Below, one piece after another: positions 1-11,605 of a stretch of 64,000 nucleotides of DNA. Every line of letters begins with the position of its first letter. The first letter of the stretch is position 1. The notes under the pieces are model-generated. The model did no database searches, was not told the origin of the DNA, and worked only from the letters and a program-made list of their open reading frames with translations. This DNA is from Aralia elata (taxonomy: Eukaryota; Streptophyta; Magnoliopsida; Apiales; Araliaceae). The translations under genes and the position numbers were made by a program. Location: the NCBI GenBank assembly GCA_034770075.1, contig CM068379.1, positions 17,173,506-17,237,505 on the forward strand. Direction: 5' to 3'.

Positions 1-1275
1 TACATCTCCCATGTACAATATTATCTTGTCAGTTGTCACTAGTCTAATGGATCATCTCTAGAAACTCTGAAATGATCTGGTGACATAGTTCATGATACTT
101 AATTGTTATATCTACTTAGAATTGAGATGAACCAATGAATTTGTTTTGGTCTTCCTCTTTATGGTCTCATCAACCAATAGAGCGTATTATGCATGTGTAA
201 TGGAAACTATGAAACTCAACTTTATGGCAGTATGTTGTTTTATAGCATTATCTCATTGGTTGGAGTAAGAGAACGAGACATGTTTTCAATGTAGATGAAA
301 AATAGTGAGAGATGATGGATTATCTGTCTATGGTTAACTTGTAAATTGTCATTTTTTGTTGCTATATGGTGAAGAACCAAATGTTAGTGGACTTAAGTTT
401 CCACCTTTTACATAGATATTTCCAGAAACAGTGAAGGCACTACTATGCCCATAGTATACATGTGGCACACAATATTAAAGGATTATGGAGTAGAATAGGG
501 TCCTTACTTGAAAGTAGGTACTTGTATCGGAACAATGTGTTGGCCTCATATTTCTATGAAAAAAATAGGTGGTAAAATTAGGGTGAAATTGTTTTGTTTC
601 ACTAGAAATTGGTAGTTTATATAAACAGTATGTAGTTGATTAGTTTATATCAAGAACTAGTTGTTCAATGCTTATTCTACGTTCACTCAAATTATAGTGG
701 ATGGCACTGTAAGGTATAAGAATTGAAGGGATCTAGGTTGGTCCGTGTGTTTAAGAGGGCCTACTCATGCAATGAAAAATTGTTATTTTGCGGAGGGACT
801 TTGACTGCATGTAGATTCATTCAGAATACCACCATTAGTTTAATTGTAAGGTGATTTGCAGGCATAATAGAAGATAATAAGGGTTTGGAGGTCCTGTACT
901 CGTCACTTTGATCTGCATTTATCTGATTGTTCTACTTTCTATAGTCAAGGCAATTATATATATACATGGACTTGTTTTTACAACATTTTAGCAATTCTGC
1001 AAAATGAAAATGCTTCTAGTCTGAGGCCCAACTTCTGCCGTATAAGCAAGATTCCTAGCATATTTACAATATGTACCCCTGGAAACTCTATCTATTGCAA
1101 TATTATGCATAATTATATTTGAGTTTCATTTTACATTTTAGAGATATGTAATGACAGGATGTCAGAGGTCTATAATCTTCTGCAGGTTTGTAGAATCGTT
1201 AGTGAAAATTGTCCACTTTCTTTTTGTTTTTTGTTTCGTAATGTTTTATTTGACTCCACAGATCTGACTCCACAG

Positions 1276-1331
1276 ATCTGCCTGACATGGAAACCAAGAA
1301 AAAGAAAAGTTGGTGGAGGGTAGGGAGTTAG
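1276..1331 (+). CDS. OTU-domain deubiquitinase, last coding exon (copy 1; rest of gene upstream of window)
   Basis: This 56-nt exon follows a CAG acceptor and encodes the C-terminal tail D-L-P-D-M-E-T-K-K-K-K-S-W-W-R-V-G-S then TAG. A lysine run followed by WW-x-(V/F)-G is the usual C-terminus of one group of plant OTU cysteine proteases, which cleave ubiquitin chains. The identification rests on the two preceding exons, visible only in copy 2 (18778-18853 and 21931-21987). Bases 1-1275 are the intron before this exon, and the catalytic exons lie outside the window. About 500 bp of presumed 3' UTR and flank follow before the hAT-like element. This copy is probably the real 3' end of the intact OTU gene. 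Confidence 0.8.
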
Positions 1332-1831
1332 TGGCCATTGGACATGCTTGTTGAGTTCCAGCGCCCTTTAACTTCAACCTTTTGGCTTTTGTAAAGACTG
1401 ATTTTGTTGCTCATCATCGTTTTTCTGGCTCCTTCACAAGGTGGATTTACTTACTTGTGCCCTGACTAGTTCTGGGAAACCACATCTATTCTCTCCGCAT
1501 GGCCAACACATCGGTTTCCAGTTTACATCACATTATGTATATTATTATAACCTCTTTCCCCGCTTCCTAGTTTGCTGATAATTTTTTTTTCTTTTATTGG
1601 TAATCTTTTTTATGCATTTACATTCTATATTTGTAATAGGTTGCAGTATTTATTCTTTTATCATAGTATGTAATAGTTCATTTTGGATCATTGCTAGAGC
1701 ATGATTCTAGTACTACATTTTGAGTTTAGAGAGTTCCTTAGATCGAATCTGTGACTAAATTTGTAAGTAAATAAACTTGTCTTCATATTTCTCTCTTGAA
1801 AATCTTTGCTGAATAAGATGTTACCTGGTGA

Positions 1832-2951
1832 CATGGTTTTCAGACCCAGACCGACGGTTGAATCGAAAAAAATTGGAACCGGTCGGCCTTCCGATCTGGT
1901 TTGGATCAACCCATTTTTGTTTAAAAGCCGGTCAAACCCGGCGAATCGATGGTTAAACCGCTTACCTAGCGAACCGGTGACTGGTTCGCGAGTTGGACCA
2001 GTTCCATACTTACTTTAGAAGAAGGAAAAAAAAAAGCTTCAGGCCTTAGCTCTGCATTTCTTCTTCTTCTCCGTTGCGCCCAAATTAATAATTAATGTAT
2101 AGTTTACTTTAATAAATAACACAAAATTATTCACTTTCCAAACCCATTATACATACTCAATAAGCCTCAGCAATATTTACAAATATTAATCACAGACGAA
2201 TGACAATAATATCTAGATTTGAGCAAAATCAGAAAAATCAAAAAAAAGAAAAAGAAGAAGAAATAAAAAAAAAAATATTCAGAACTCGTAAGATTTTGTT
2301 TACCGTCGAAATAATCGTTGAAAAAATTTCAAAGTTTAAGAGCAAAATTAAAATAAAAATCAAAAGCTAGCGTTTTAGATTGGACTCATCAACCATTTTA
2401 GATCAGACTCAACAACCGAGCAAAAGAAAGTATTATCTGTGTTTGTCGATTTTGGGGAGGAGTATGCAAAAGAAGTTCTGTACTCTGTAAAAGAAGGGGA
2501 CTCACTCTGCAAAAAGATTTTAATAAGAATATGTTTAAAAGCATATTCCCTTACTATAATATATTAATATGATAAAAGAAGAAGACACACAACTGTTGTT
2601 GGAAATGGAATGGATGTTTTCACTAGAATATGCCAAAAGCATATTCCCTCATTTGTATTATTTGATTTAGTATTTTTTTATATACATTTAATATTTATTT
2701 AAATTGTATAAAGTAAATATTGTATAAATAAGTTTAGTTTTTTTTTTCTGTAGATAAATTGATTAATTTTACATATTTACTAAATATTATATATAATATA
2801 TAATAATAATTAATATATTTAATTATTTTTTATTTTTTTATATATTAATGATGTCACTGGGTCAATAACGGTCCGACCATTAGTTGGACCAGTGACCCAC
2901 CCACCCGGTAACTTTTCCAGTTCGATGACCAGTCCGGGTTTGAGAACCTTG
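1832..2951. mobile_element. Non-autonomous hAT-like DNA transposon (copy 1)
   Basis: The ends form an imperfect inverted repeat. The left end reads CATGGTTTTCAGACCCAGAC and the reverse complement of the right end reads CAAGGTTCTCAAACCCGGAC; similarity continues with gaps for about 50 bp. Flanking octamers CCTGGTGA (1824-1831) and CCTGGGGA (2952-2959) look like an 8-bp target site duplication with one change. CA-R-GG termini and 8-bp duplications fit the hAT superfamily. The interior is AT-rich and has no transposase frame; short ORFs over the GC-richer ends are just the inverted repeats read through. Confidence 0.6.
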
Positions 2952-2959
2952 CCTGGGGA

Positions 2960-3907
2960 TGCGAGTTTCGGTGAATTACTTGTGCTTGTAGCAATAACTG
3001 GTGTGCTCGACTGCAAGACCCACCTGTTGAGCAGGGACGAAAGTCGGCCTTAGTGATCCGACGATGTCAAGTGAATCTAAGAGAAATTCTATATAATGTT
3101 TGTCACTACTATTAGACCTCCAACTCGAAAAGACTTGCATTGATTCTTGAGCTAACTTAGAGTTTGTTGGGCTTTGCTTAAGGTGCAATAGAAAGGAATG
3201 TTGTAACGAGGTGGGTGAACCCTCAGATATCAAGTGCCCATATATATAGAGTCAAAAGAGATATGGAATCCAAGGGTGTTGGTTTTTCTTCGGGGCTCTA
3301 GAGATGGAATTCGAACTGAGGTTTAAAACAAAAATTTCTCCTCAGGAGGATAGATGGGGCGTGTTGGGAGCTTTAGAAGATTCTAAAAAGCCTTACTAGC
3401 TTTGATTAAGAGTATCTTTTCCTATTTGATCCATCTCTCTTTCCCTTTCCGCTTACTGAAGAATTAGATAAAATGTTAAAATTCTTGCTCCGGTGGCTAG
3501 AAAGGCTACCTCTCCTATCTGCTTTTCTACCAACCCTAACTTGTTTGCTCTTTTTGTGCTTGTTTCCTAAGTGATTATTATCCTCCTTGCTCCATTTCTA
3601 TGCTCTGCTCCCGCTTGTTTTCAAAAAGGAATGCACAATCTAGACACATGATCTAGATTTTTTCGAGAAAAGGTCCCATCCCTCAATATTATGATCAGGT
3701 CGATTTGGCCAGATCATGAGTAGTTTAACTTAATATGTATTGTTATTATTCGATTTTGTTCTATTTCAGTGACAAAGTTCAGTGACAACAACCTTTCGAT
3801 TTTTGTGAAAATGAAATGTAATCCCTTAAATATTTTAATATTTAATATAAAATATCCATTATATAGAATATTCATAATAGTGACAGTTGTTCAGTCTATT
3901 TGATAGA
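2960..3907. other. Unassigned stretch between hAT-like element and long LTR (copy 1)
   Basis: About 950 bp with no supported gene. It is moderately AT-rich, has no open frame of note on either strand, and is nearly identical in copy 2 (25125-26069). It ends in the 5-bp ATAGA that flanks the long LTR. Confidence 0.5.
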
Positions 3908-6900
3908 TGTGACGCCCCCAAATCCGGGTCCCTTGAACCTTAGATTCGGTGCTCACGGTACAACATACACATCTCATATAACTACCCATTCATTACATGA
4001 ATTATATCATTCATTACATTACCTTAATAAAAACATACATTAAAACATAATTATATCATCGTTATCCCAGGTTGACTAACCTTAACATTACATGTCTATT
4101 AATACAACAGACTTAAGCAAAATTATAATATAATAATCATTAAACAAATTGATACTACTCGGTCGCCTTCGCTTTGCCTTTATCCTTATTAGATCCTTCG
4201 GCTACTTCGGCTTTAGGTGAAATATTTTATTTAAGCAAGGGTGAGCAACGAGTTTGCTCAGCAAGTTAAGAGTACAATAAAGGATATATATCAAGAACAG
4301 AGGAGTTTAATTTTTATAGAACTTCATCAATAATCAAAAGATTTCAAAGTAGCTGAATAATAAATCATTTCAAATAACAAGAATTTTCTTGAATTTCATG
4401 CTGAATAATACATCAAGAATGAAAGAGTTAAAATTCTTTCGAAGATTCAATAATATTCAATTGATTGTGGAGGATTAGCAATTCTGCGATAATATTCAAT
4501 ACATAGGGTTATTCCCAGATTTTATGCTGAGTGATCACAAATGGATCAAGAACTGCTAGAGGAATCATCAGTTATTATTATTACTGACTACCTCAAGAGT
4601 AAAAGTTAGCTATAAAAACTAATCTTTACTCTTCTGCAAGTACGTAAGGTGATCAACCTTATTGTACCCGAGATTATGCATAATTCTCAAACATAGCGCG
4701 CGGTCGGGTTATCGACAATAAAATTTCCCCTGATTTATTTTTCAGGGTTGTTCATCTCAGTCTTACATCATGAGTCCGTACCACATCAATATGGTTTGGA
4801 TAGCTTTCAAAGAAATACTTTGAGTTCAACATATTATATCAATTTTGATCTAGCCGAATCAAATGGCATATATCTTTAATAACGAATTAGTTCAAATAAT
4901 AGAACGTTTCATGCAATATCAATTTAATATTAGTCTAGCCGAAACAACTAGCTAGGACATGACTAATAAACAGTTATTTGGTCCAGCTGATACAACTAGC
5001 TAAGACATGGCTCATAAGTAATTTATGAATAAAGAACTCTAATTATTTCTCAGTTCAAACAATAGAACAAGAAATCAATTGCACAAGGTGCGAATATCAA
5101 TAATCATAGATGTGGAATAATTATCAATAATTAATCCACTAGCATGCTTGAAATATAATAACTCGAGTTTGAGTTAGGAAACTTGCAATAATGTAAGAAG
5201 TTTAGGGTTAGGAACTTGCCTTGATCGTTGACTACTGCTACGCAATTTAATTTAACTTCTTTCGTAAAACCTATCAGTCATAAGATTGATTTTCCAATCA
5301 GCCAATCATATTATACCTTATAATATCACTTCTAATATTTAAGCACATAATCAAATATTAGATAGCACTTTAACACCATATACATTCATAATTCTAAAAC
5401 TAGCACACGTCGAGTCTTTAACAGTGTTCAATATAGTATACTGAGTGGTTTCTCACAAACAACCAACAAACTAGTTTCCGTCTCGTCTACACTGTTTTCA
5501 CAGTGAGTTAGATCGGTTGCTAGTTCGTATATACCTTCGCTCCCTGAAGGAATCGTTTAGCCCAGATACTATACATCGACTATTAAAGAGTACGATTGTA
5601 CCACTATTTTATCATATACCTTATGAATTAACACTAAGTCTTTCATTTTATAAGTCTTTCTTTATAATATAGTAGGTTAAATACCCAATACAGTAAACTG
5701 GATTCCCAATCCAGTAAACTAAATGGCAATCCAGCAAACTGGATGCCAATCTAGCAAACTGGATTCTACCCTGGATTACAATCCAACACACTGGATTCAA
5801 GCTACCCTCTAATCCAGCAACCTGGATTCAAACTATCCTCCTAATCCAGCATCTTGGATTCACATTATTCAATTTATCAAACTATTTTCTCCAATACAGC
5901 AAGCTATATTGCCCAATCCAGCAAACTGGATTGTCAAATTTAGCAAACTGGATTGCCAAATCCAGTCAGCTGGATTACTAAATGCAGCAAACTGAATTAC
6001 CAAATCCAGCAGCCCGAATTCCTCATCTTTAATTCAGCAAGCTGGATTGGAAGCCTGCATTCCTAAAATGATTTAACCTCTTTTAATAATCGATTTTTAT
6101 TTTCTCCAAGTCTTGCCACACATATGAACATATAATTCCAAACTCAAAATACTTTCCTTATGCAAATTTTCAATTTCCTTTAGCATCGTTCACACGTCCG
6201 TTTTAACTTTCAAAACTAAGAAAAATGATCACTATCTTGCCCAACCCCGATGACTCTAATTTTTTGATAACATCTTATACATATTAACAAGTACTCCCAG
6301 TTAAAATTTCGTGGTCATCGGATTTATAGAACTCCAATTTTAGCCGTTTTCGTCGAAAAACTCTATGTTTTTATTTTTGCCGTAGATTCTTCGTTACAAG
6401 TCGGAATGCGGCGATTTTTGGACAGGAGGTACATAACTTCCTATAGTTTCACTGGTAAAAAAATCAGAATTTATTGCACTTGCTAAGGGTTCAAAACAGT
6501 GCACGGCAACTAGGGGTCAGTGGGTTTTGGCTCGTTTCCAGTTTTGAGGTCCCTTATGGAAACACTCGTAAAATGAAATCTACAATTCAGATTAAGGTGT
6601 AGTCGGTACCGTTGGATTCGTATCTTTCCGAAATACAATTTTCATTTATCAAACACCAGATTTGGACCTGTATTGATCCCAGAAAACTGATCCAAAGTGA
6701 CTAGTCAGCAGCCTTTGTTTTTTCGCTTTTCCATCAAGGATGTGTTTTACTAAAAATTCCATAACTTTTTCATTCTAGAACATTTTTGAGCCAAATCAAA
6801 GGGCTTTTGCTCATTACTTAAAGATCTAGCACACTCAACAAGAAAATTACAACTACCATACATGGATCTCAAAGGAAATAACATAGATCTCACTTACTAC

Positions 6901-8485
6901 TAAAACTATTTTTCGGAAAAATTCATCAACTAGTTTTTCCTCAAAACTTTCAACACAATATCACATATATTAACAAGTTATATAACATATCTCAAGATTT
7001 AACCTTTTTATAAGGTTTTAACCAACAAATCATAAAATCTTATGGATCTAAGATAAAAGTACAAAACTAAACAACACATTAACTAAAACTTAAAATTTTC
7101 TTTTATACCTTCCTTTGGTAGCTATTCTTATTTTCTTTCTTCCAAATATGAGATAAATTTTGGGTGCATAAAGGTTGAACTCTCCTCTCCCTTTTCTTCT
7201 CTTCTTGTCGTGGCTCACTCACTCTCTCTCTCTCTTGATTTCTTTTAGTTTGCTAGGAGAATTGAATTGAAATGAAATGGAAGGAACAAAAGTAATTTAC
7301 TAGATTTAAAGTTAGATACAATTTGTGTATCTATCTTTCTCATCCTAATCTGTCTCTCTCTTTTATTAATCTTCCTTATCTCTTATCTTAGTTACTAAGC
7401 TAAACTAAACAAATGGCCAAATATGTGAGTGACACCTAGCTTAAGAGATAAGAACTAGAAAATGTAATCATTACTCTCCTAAGCAACCCACATGGCCGGC
7501 CACCACATGCATTTAGCTCTTATTTTTGATTTATTTTAATTATTTTATTTACTTATCAAATGACTCATAAGCCCTTCATTAATTGGGTCAAAGATTTGGG
7601 CCTTTAATTCTTTCTTTTGGGCTAGTAGTTTACTAGTTTGGGCCACTTGATGTCATATTTAATTTCCACCAACCTTGGGCCACTTAGATTACCAATTCTT
7701 GGGCTTCTAAAAATGTTAGTTAATTAAATCGTAATGGCTAATTCATTCACTTTACTTACTAATTATTCAAGTCCACAATCAAATAATTTAAGTGGGCTTA
7801 ATAAAATAACCAATTTAGCTAAATTATTTAATTTACCTAATAACATTCAAGTCCATCTTTAATTAAATAAATAGGCTTGATTAATTACTAAATGAATTAG
7901 TCCATTAGTAATTTATATTACTAGGATTAATACACATTTTATTATATTTATAATTATACTTTATTTTCATAACCCAATTAGACTTACTATATTCAAGTAA
8001 ATTAAATATTTAATTAACTTACTATCTTGTCAATTGTTTAATACTAACACACTTAGGTTAGTCCACTAATTTAAATAACTATTAGTGACACCTACTAACA
8101 ATTAGTAACATACATTCCACATAAGTCACAAAGCGTACATTACACTAAACAAATAATTTATTATACTTATTTCCTTTAATAAGTTATTAAACAACCATAT
8201 AATCACTTTAGATTAGTAATGCTAATTAATCCTTTAAAGATTATAAATCTTTTATTTGCCATTCAAGGTTAACATTTAAGTTATGTTAATTTTCAACATA
8301 ACTTATCTTACTTTTCCTTAATCAAATTGATTAAGTATCCATCTTAGTTAACTTAAAATAAAATAAATTAACTATCTTGCTTAATCCACATATTCAATTA
8401 TATATTCCAAGTAATTTCTATTAAAAAAAAAATTTTATTCGTAAAAATATACATACATAATTATATAAAACTCCCGGTCCTTACA
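3908..8485. mobile_element. Giant solo LTR, 4.58 kb (copy 1)
   Basis: The segment starts TGTGACGCCCCCAAATCCGG and ends CCCGGTCCTTACA, so it has TG..CA ends, and it is bracketed by the 5-bp direct repeat ATAGA (3903-3907 and 8486-8490). No open frame, primer binding site or polypurine tract is seen inside, and no second LTR is nearby. A lone LTR left by recombination is the simplest reading. LTRs of 4-5 kb are known in some plant Ty3/gypsy lineages, but I cannot assign the family. The reverse orientation (TGTAAGGACC..GGGGGCGTCACA) looks more like the usual 5'->3' sense of such LTRs. Confidence 0.75.
5687..6048. repeat. Degenerate array of AATCCAG-(N4)-CTGGATT units inside the solo LTR (copy 1)
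   Basis: About 14 units of roughly 18 bp, typified by AATCCAGCAAACTGGATT, are separated by short variable spacers (about 2-30 bp). Each unit is a near-perfect small inverted repeat: AATCCAG and CTGGATT are complementary, with CAAA or a variant as loop. The same 362-bp array is present in copy 2 at 27853-28214. Confidence 0.9.
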
Positions 8486-8490
8486 ATAGA

Positions 8491-9431
8491 TACAAAAAAT
8501 TCCTACTCGTTCATCTGATTAATAAAATAAGAAGTTTTGCTATGTATTGCGATAAATTTATGTCGACTTATAATTGTGTTTATCAATTTATGTGATTTGT
8601 AGGAATTATAGGATGGCTCTATTTATTACACATCTCGCAAACAAGTTTACCATTAATATTTATCCACGTAATTGAAAATCAAATAGTTGACATAAAATAT
8701 TTGCAATATATATCATATCCAAATAAGAATCGAAAGAGATATAAGGACATAAATCTTCTCTTATATCAGTCTTTTTTATCTATCTCACAAAAAAAATTGA
8801 GCTTCTCGTAAAGAAAATCATGTATTGGGTCCAGGAAAATTCATTATATATAAATGTAAAGGACTATCATTAAAGCAACCCAAGCAAGACTTACTTACCA
8901 TTGAGTTATATCCCTTCTTTGCCCCCATCGAGAAATAGAACTGACTAATCATCACCCGAACATCCATTAACCATTACTAATAGATATCTTGATTTAGATC
9001 ATTCGAAAGTCTCTTTTATTAGTTATTCAGTTCCAGAGCCAAAGATCATAGTTCTCGAACGAGCAATCAAAAAGATTCTAGAGCATCCTAAGGATTAGGT
9101 ATTGTTCCTCCAATGATCATAAAGTACTTTCTAACGAGCCCTAATATTATCCAATTTAAGTAAATTGCTCTCGGTTGTGCAATCATTTGATAGCCAAAGT
9201 CACCATTGTTACTATTGGACAAATCTCTCATTTTGTTTTCTTCTTGTTCTATGTCATAACGCCCATTTCGGGAATTCCTACTTCTTACATGGATGAGACT
9301 GATCACACCTGAAAAGTGAAAAATTCTGACACCAATCATTTACGAGTATTACACCAAGAGAGAGAATAACTCCATAATAAACAAGAAAAAAAAAGAGAAA
9401 AATTGCCATTGAATACACACACAAGTCGAGA
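8491..9431. other. Unassigned, possibly organelle-derived DNA (copy 1)
   Basis: No gene is supported. The strand complementary to about 8880-9340 has a longer than expected open stretch (83 codons, 9088-9339) and a short tRNA-like start (GGGATATAACTCAATGG), but no complete tRNA fold. Because a fragment of organellar large-subunit rRNA follows at 9437, this may be a decayed mosaic of plastid or mitochondrial DNA. That is inference only. Confidence 0.25.
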
Positions 9432-9436
9432 CTCTC

Positions 9437-9507
9437 TCTGAGATAGTGCCGAAATCGTTACGTCTTTCGTGCGGGTCAGAGCTTACCGGATAAGGAATTT
9501 TGCTTCA
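9437..9507 (-). rRNA. Degenerate fragment of organellar large-subunit (23S/26S) rRNA (copy 1)
   Basis: The plus strand reads ATCGTTACG then CTTTCGTGCGGGTC then GCTTACC then AAGGAATTT then GCT. This is the reverse complement of the very conserved LSU-rRNA core around helices 68-71, with scattered changes. Only about 70 bp is recognisable, so it is a dead fragment, probably from a nuclear insertion of plastid or mitochondrial DNA. Confidence 0.6.
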
Positions 9508-11300
9508 TTTCTAAAAATAGCTCTGTAAATGAATGGTCGAGCAAGTGGCTGATGACAAAGAATACATATTGGTGCGATTTTCTATCAAGTTTTTTTCCTG
9601 GAGAGACGGATAAGATATCTCGATATAGTGGGCGTCTTGATACCATCAAGAACTGTCGGCTTAGAAACAATTCCCTCGACAAGCGCTGGTAATCCTTTAC
9701 CTCTAAATGATAGATTCGAGGAAAAACATATAAATTCTCATCATAACTGGGCAACACAAAAGAAGGAAAGGTAGGCAGCCTTCTGCTAAATCAACATTAT
9801 TTCCCTAGAGAACCAGTAAAAACTTCTGTTGTGGGCCTAACCCTTGGGGGGGTGTGGTAATAACTGGGTCCAAATAGGTTGGACTTGAGTAGGCTGAAAA
9901 AAGATATATAACTTTGGCAAGAACAATGTTATGCAGAATAATTCAAAATATATGACTCATGCTCCCTTTCAGAGAAGGCCTTGACCCCCGAGTCTTTCCA
10001 AAGGCGCTTGAAACAATGTATCACAGTCGGCATCAACTTCCTTAATTCTAATCGATATAAGGCTTAAGTAAAACCTTACAAACGTTACAAAAAACTTCAG
10101 TATATTATAGCTTTGATCTAAAAATTCAATTCTTCCGTGTTTTCAGTAATGACATTCAAATTGTGTATTCGATTTTGTATGACATGATTTACCATCTTGT
10201 AACCGTCGAAGAATTAGCTTGGATGATATCATTGGGCGTCTGGGCCTTTGCATAGGGTCTTGACTACTACACCCCCCCATGTTGTAATAAAATTTAAGTC
10301 CAAAAGCATACGTTAGTGACCTTAGATATTCTATTGCCTATCTAACATTACTAAAAATAAAAAAAATTTGAGACATGAGTTGTAATTTAAAATTTGATAT
10401 ACTGCAAGCTGAGGATAATATTGGAATTATAAAAATATTTACTTATTCTTTTTTTCTTTTTTTGTCCAAATCCATTCAATTTTGGGATGAAAAATTTTGG
10501 CAAGAAAAAATGGCTAAATTTTCTATCCATTTCTTTTATTTTTCGTTCATTTAAAAAGTCAGAAACACTAGAAGTGGACAGAAAAATTAAGTTTTTTCGT
10601 CCATTTCTTTTCTTTTCTGTGCATTTTAAAACTCAGAAACAGAGTTTTAGTCCCATACAAAAAATACTACCGTGATTGATTTATTATCTCTGGACCGCAC
10701 CTGTTAGTCCCGTTTAAAAAATAGTATCTCATGTGAGGGACTAATTAGAGGGAGAGAGAGGGGGTGGATTTCATAGTCCAGAGTTTGGGGCTAAGATTTT
10801 TTGGACAAAATTGTCCCCTATTAATTTTTAATATTTTATAATTATCTTGCTTAGTTTTTTTTATATATATAATTAAGCCGTTTCATTACTCAATAACATT
10901 TAATAAATTTGTTCTATTTATAAGATTTTTATCTTTTTCATCTTTTCTAAGTTCTTCATCACTATCTCTCTCTTAAGTAAATAAAAAAAATATTACATAT
11001 ACTTCAATTGATAGACTTTGGGAATGCTATTTAAAGTTCAAGACAAAATAATAATTTATTTAGGAATGATTTTCACCATAATCTAGTATAAAATTATTCT
11101 TGTCGTGCGAATTTATAATTTTTTAACAATGTGTAATAAAGAATTATGCTGAAAAGTATAATTAGGAAGAATTTCTTTTTTTGATACTAATAAAATTAAA
11201 GAGATTCCAGTTGAGATACAAAAAGTTGGGGGTAGAAAAAAATTTGACACAAAAAAATATAATTATTTATACATTTATTATTATTTTTTGTTTATATAAA
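9508..11300. other. AT-rich stretch without a supported gene (copy 1)
   Basis: Possible continuation of organelle-like or transposon-derived sequence to about 10280 (C-run at 10271), then AT-rich DNA. The minus strand has a 93-codon open stretch at 9476-9757 that is altered by indels in copy 2, which argues against a conserved protein. Short ORFs at 10487 and 11181 are low-complexity. Confidence 0.4.
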
Positions 11301-11314
11301 AACATATTTTTTTT

Positions 11315-11318
11315 GTTG

Positions 11319-11370
<52 letters not shown>
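11315..11370. repeat. (ATT)n microsatellite (copy 1)
   Basis: A run of GTT then ATT triplets. The length and left flank differ in copy 2 (33441-33507). The apparent poly-leucine ORF across it is an artefact of the repeat. Confidence 0.95.
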
Positions 11371-11371
<1 letters not shown>

Positions 11372-11528
11372 AAGAATAGAGCAAATTGCAAATAACCACA
11401 TGTGCTTTATTCAAAATTACTTGTAGCCACCTCTAACTAACAACCACTTGTGGTTTCATAAACATAATATACTCTCACTGTACCATTAGCTATGTTAACA
11501 AAAGCTAATAAATGATGTGGAAGTACGT

Positions 11529-11530
11529 TG

Positions 11531-11584
<54 letters not shown>
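11529..11584. repeat. (TA)n microsatellite (copy 1)
   Basis: Alternating TA interrupted once in copy 1; an uninterrupted run in copy 2 (about 33667-33718). It abuts the 24-bp sequence TTAAGATGACTC..AAACATA (11585-11608), which recurs with one change after the fold-back element. Confidence 0.95.
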
Positions 11585-11588
<4 letters not shown>

Positions 11589-11605
11589 GATGACTCTACT
11601 TAAAC

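Noticed and set aside
2976..3233. 85-codon minus-strand ORF
   Set aside because: Destroyed by a one-base deletion in copy 2 and overlaps the end of the hAT-like element.
5687..6048. CRISPR-like regular repeat array
   Set aside because: Units are degenerate, spacing is irregular, the genome is a plant, and the array lies inside an LTR.
8880..8925. Minus-strand tRNA-Val-like start (GGGATATAACTCAATGG)
   Set aside because: The rest of the cloverleaf, including anticodon and T arms, cannot be found.
9476..9757. 93-codon minus-strand ORF as a protein gene
   Set aside because: Overlaps the rRNA-like relic and is broken or shifted by one-base indels between copies; no recognisable domain.
11181..11372. 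ORF with a poly-leucine tail
   Set aside because: It is the (ATT)n microsatellite read in frame; the frame differs in copy 2.
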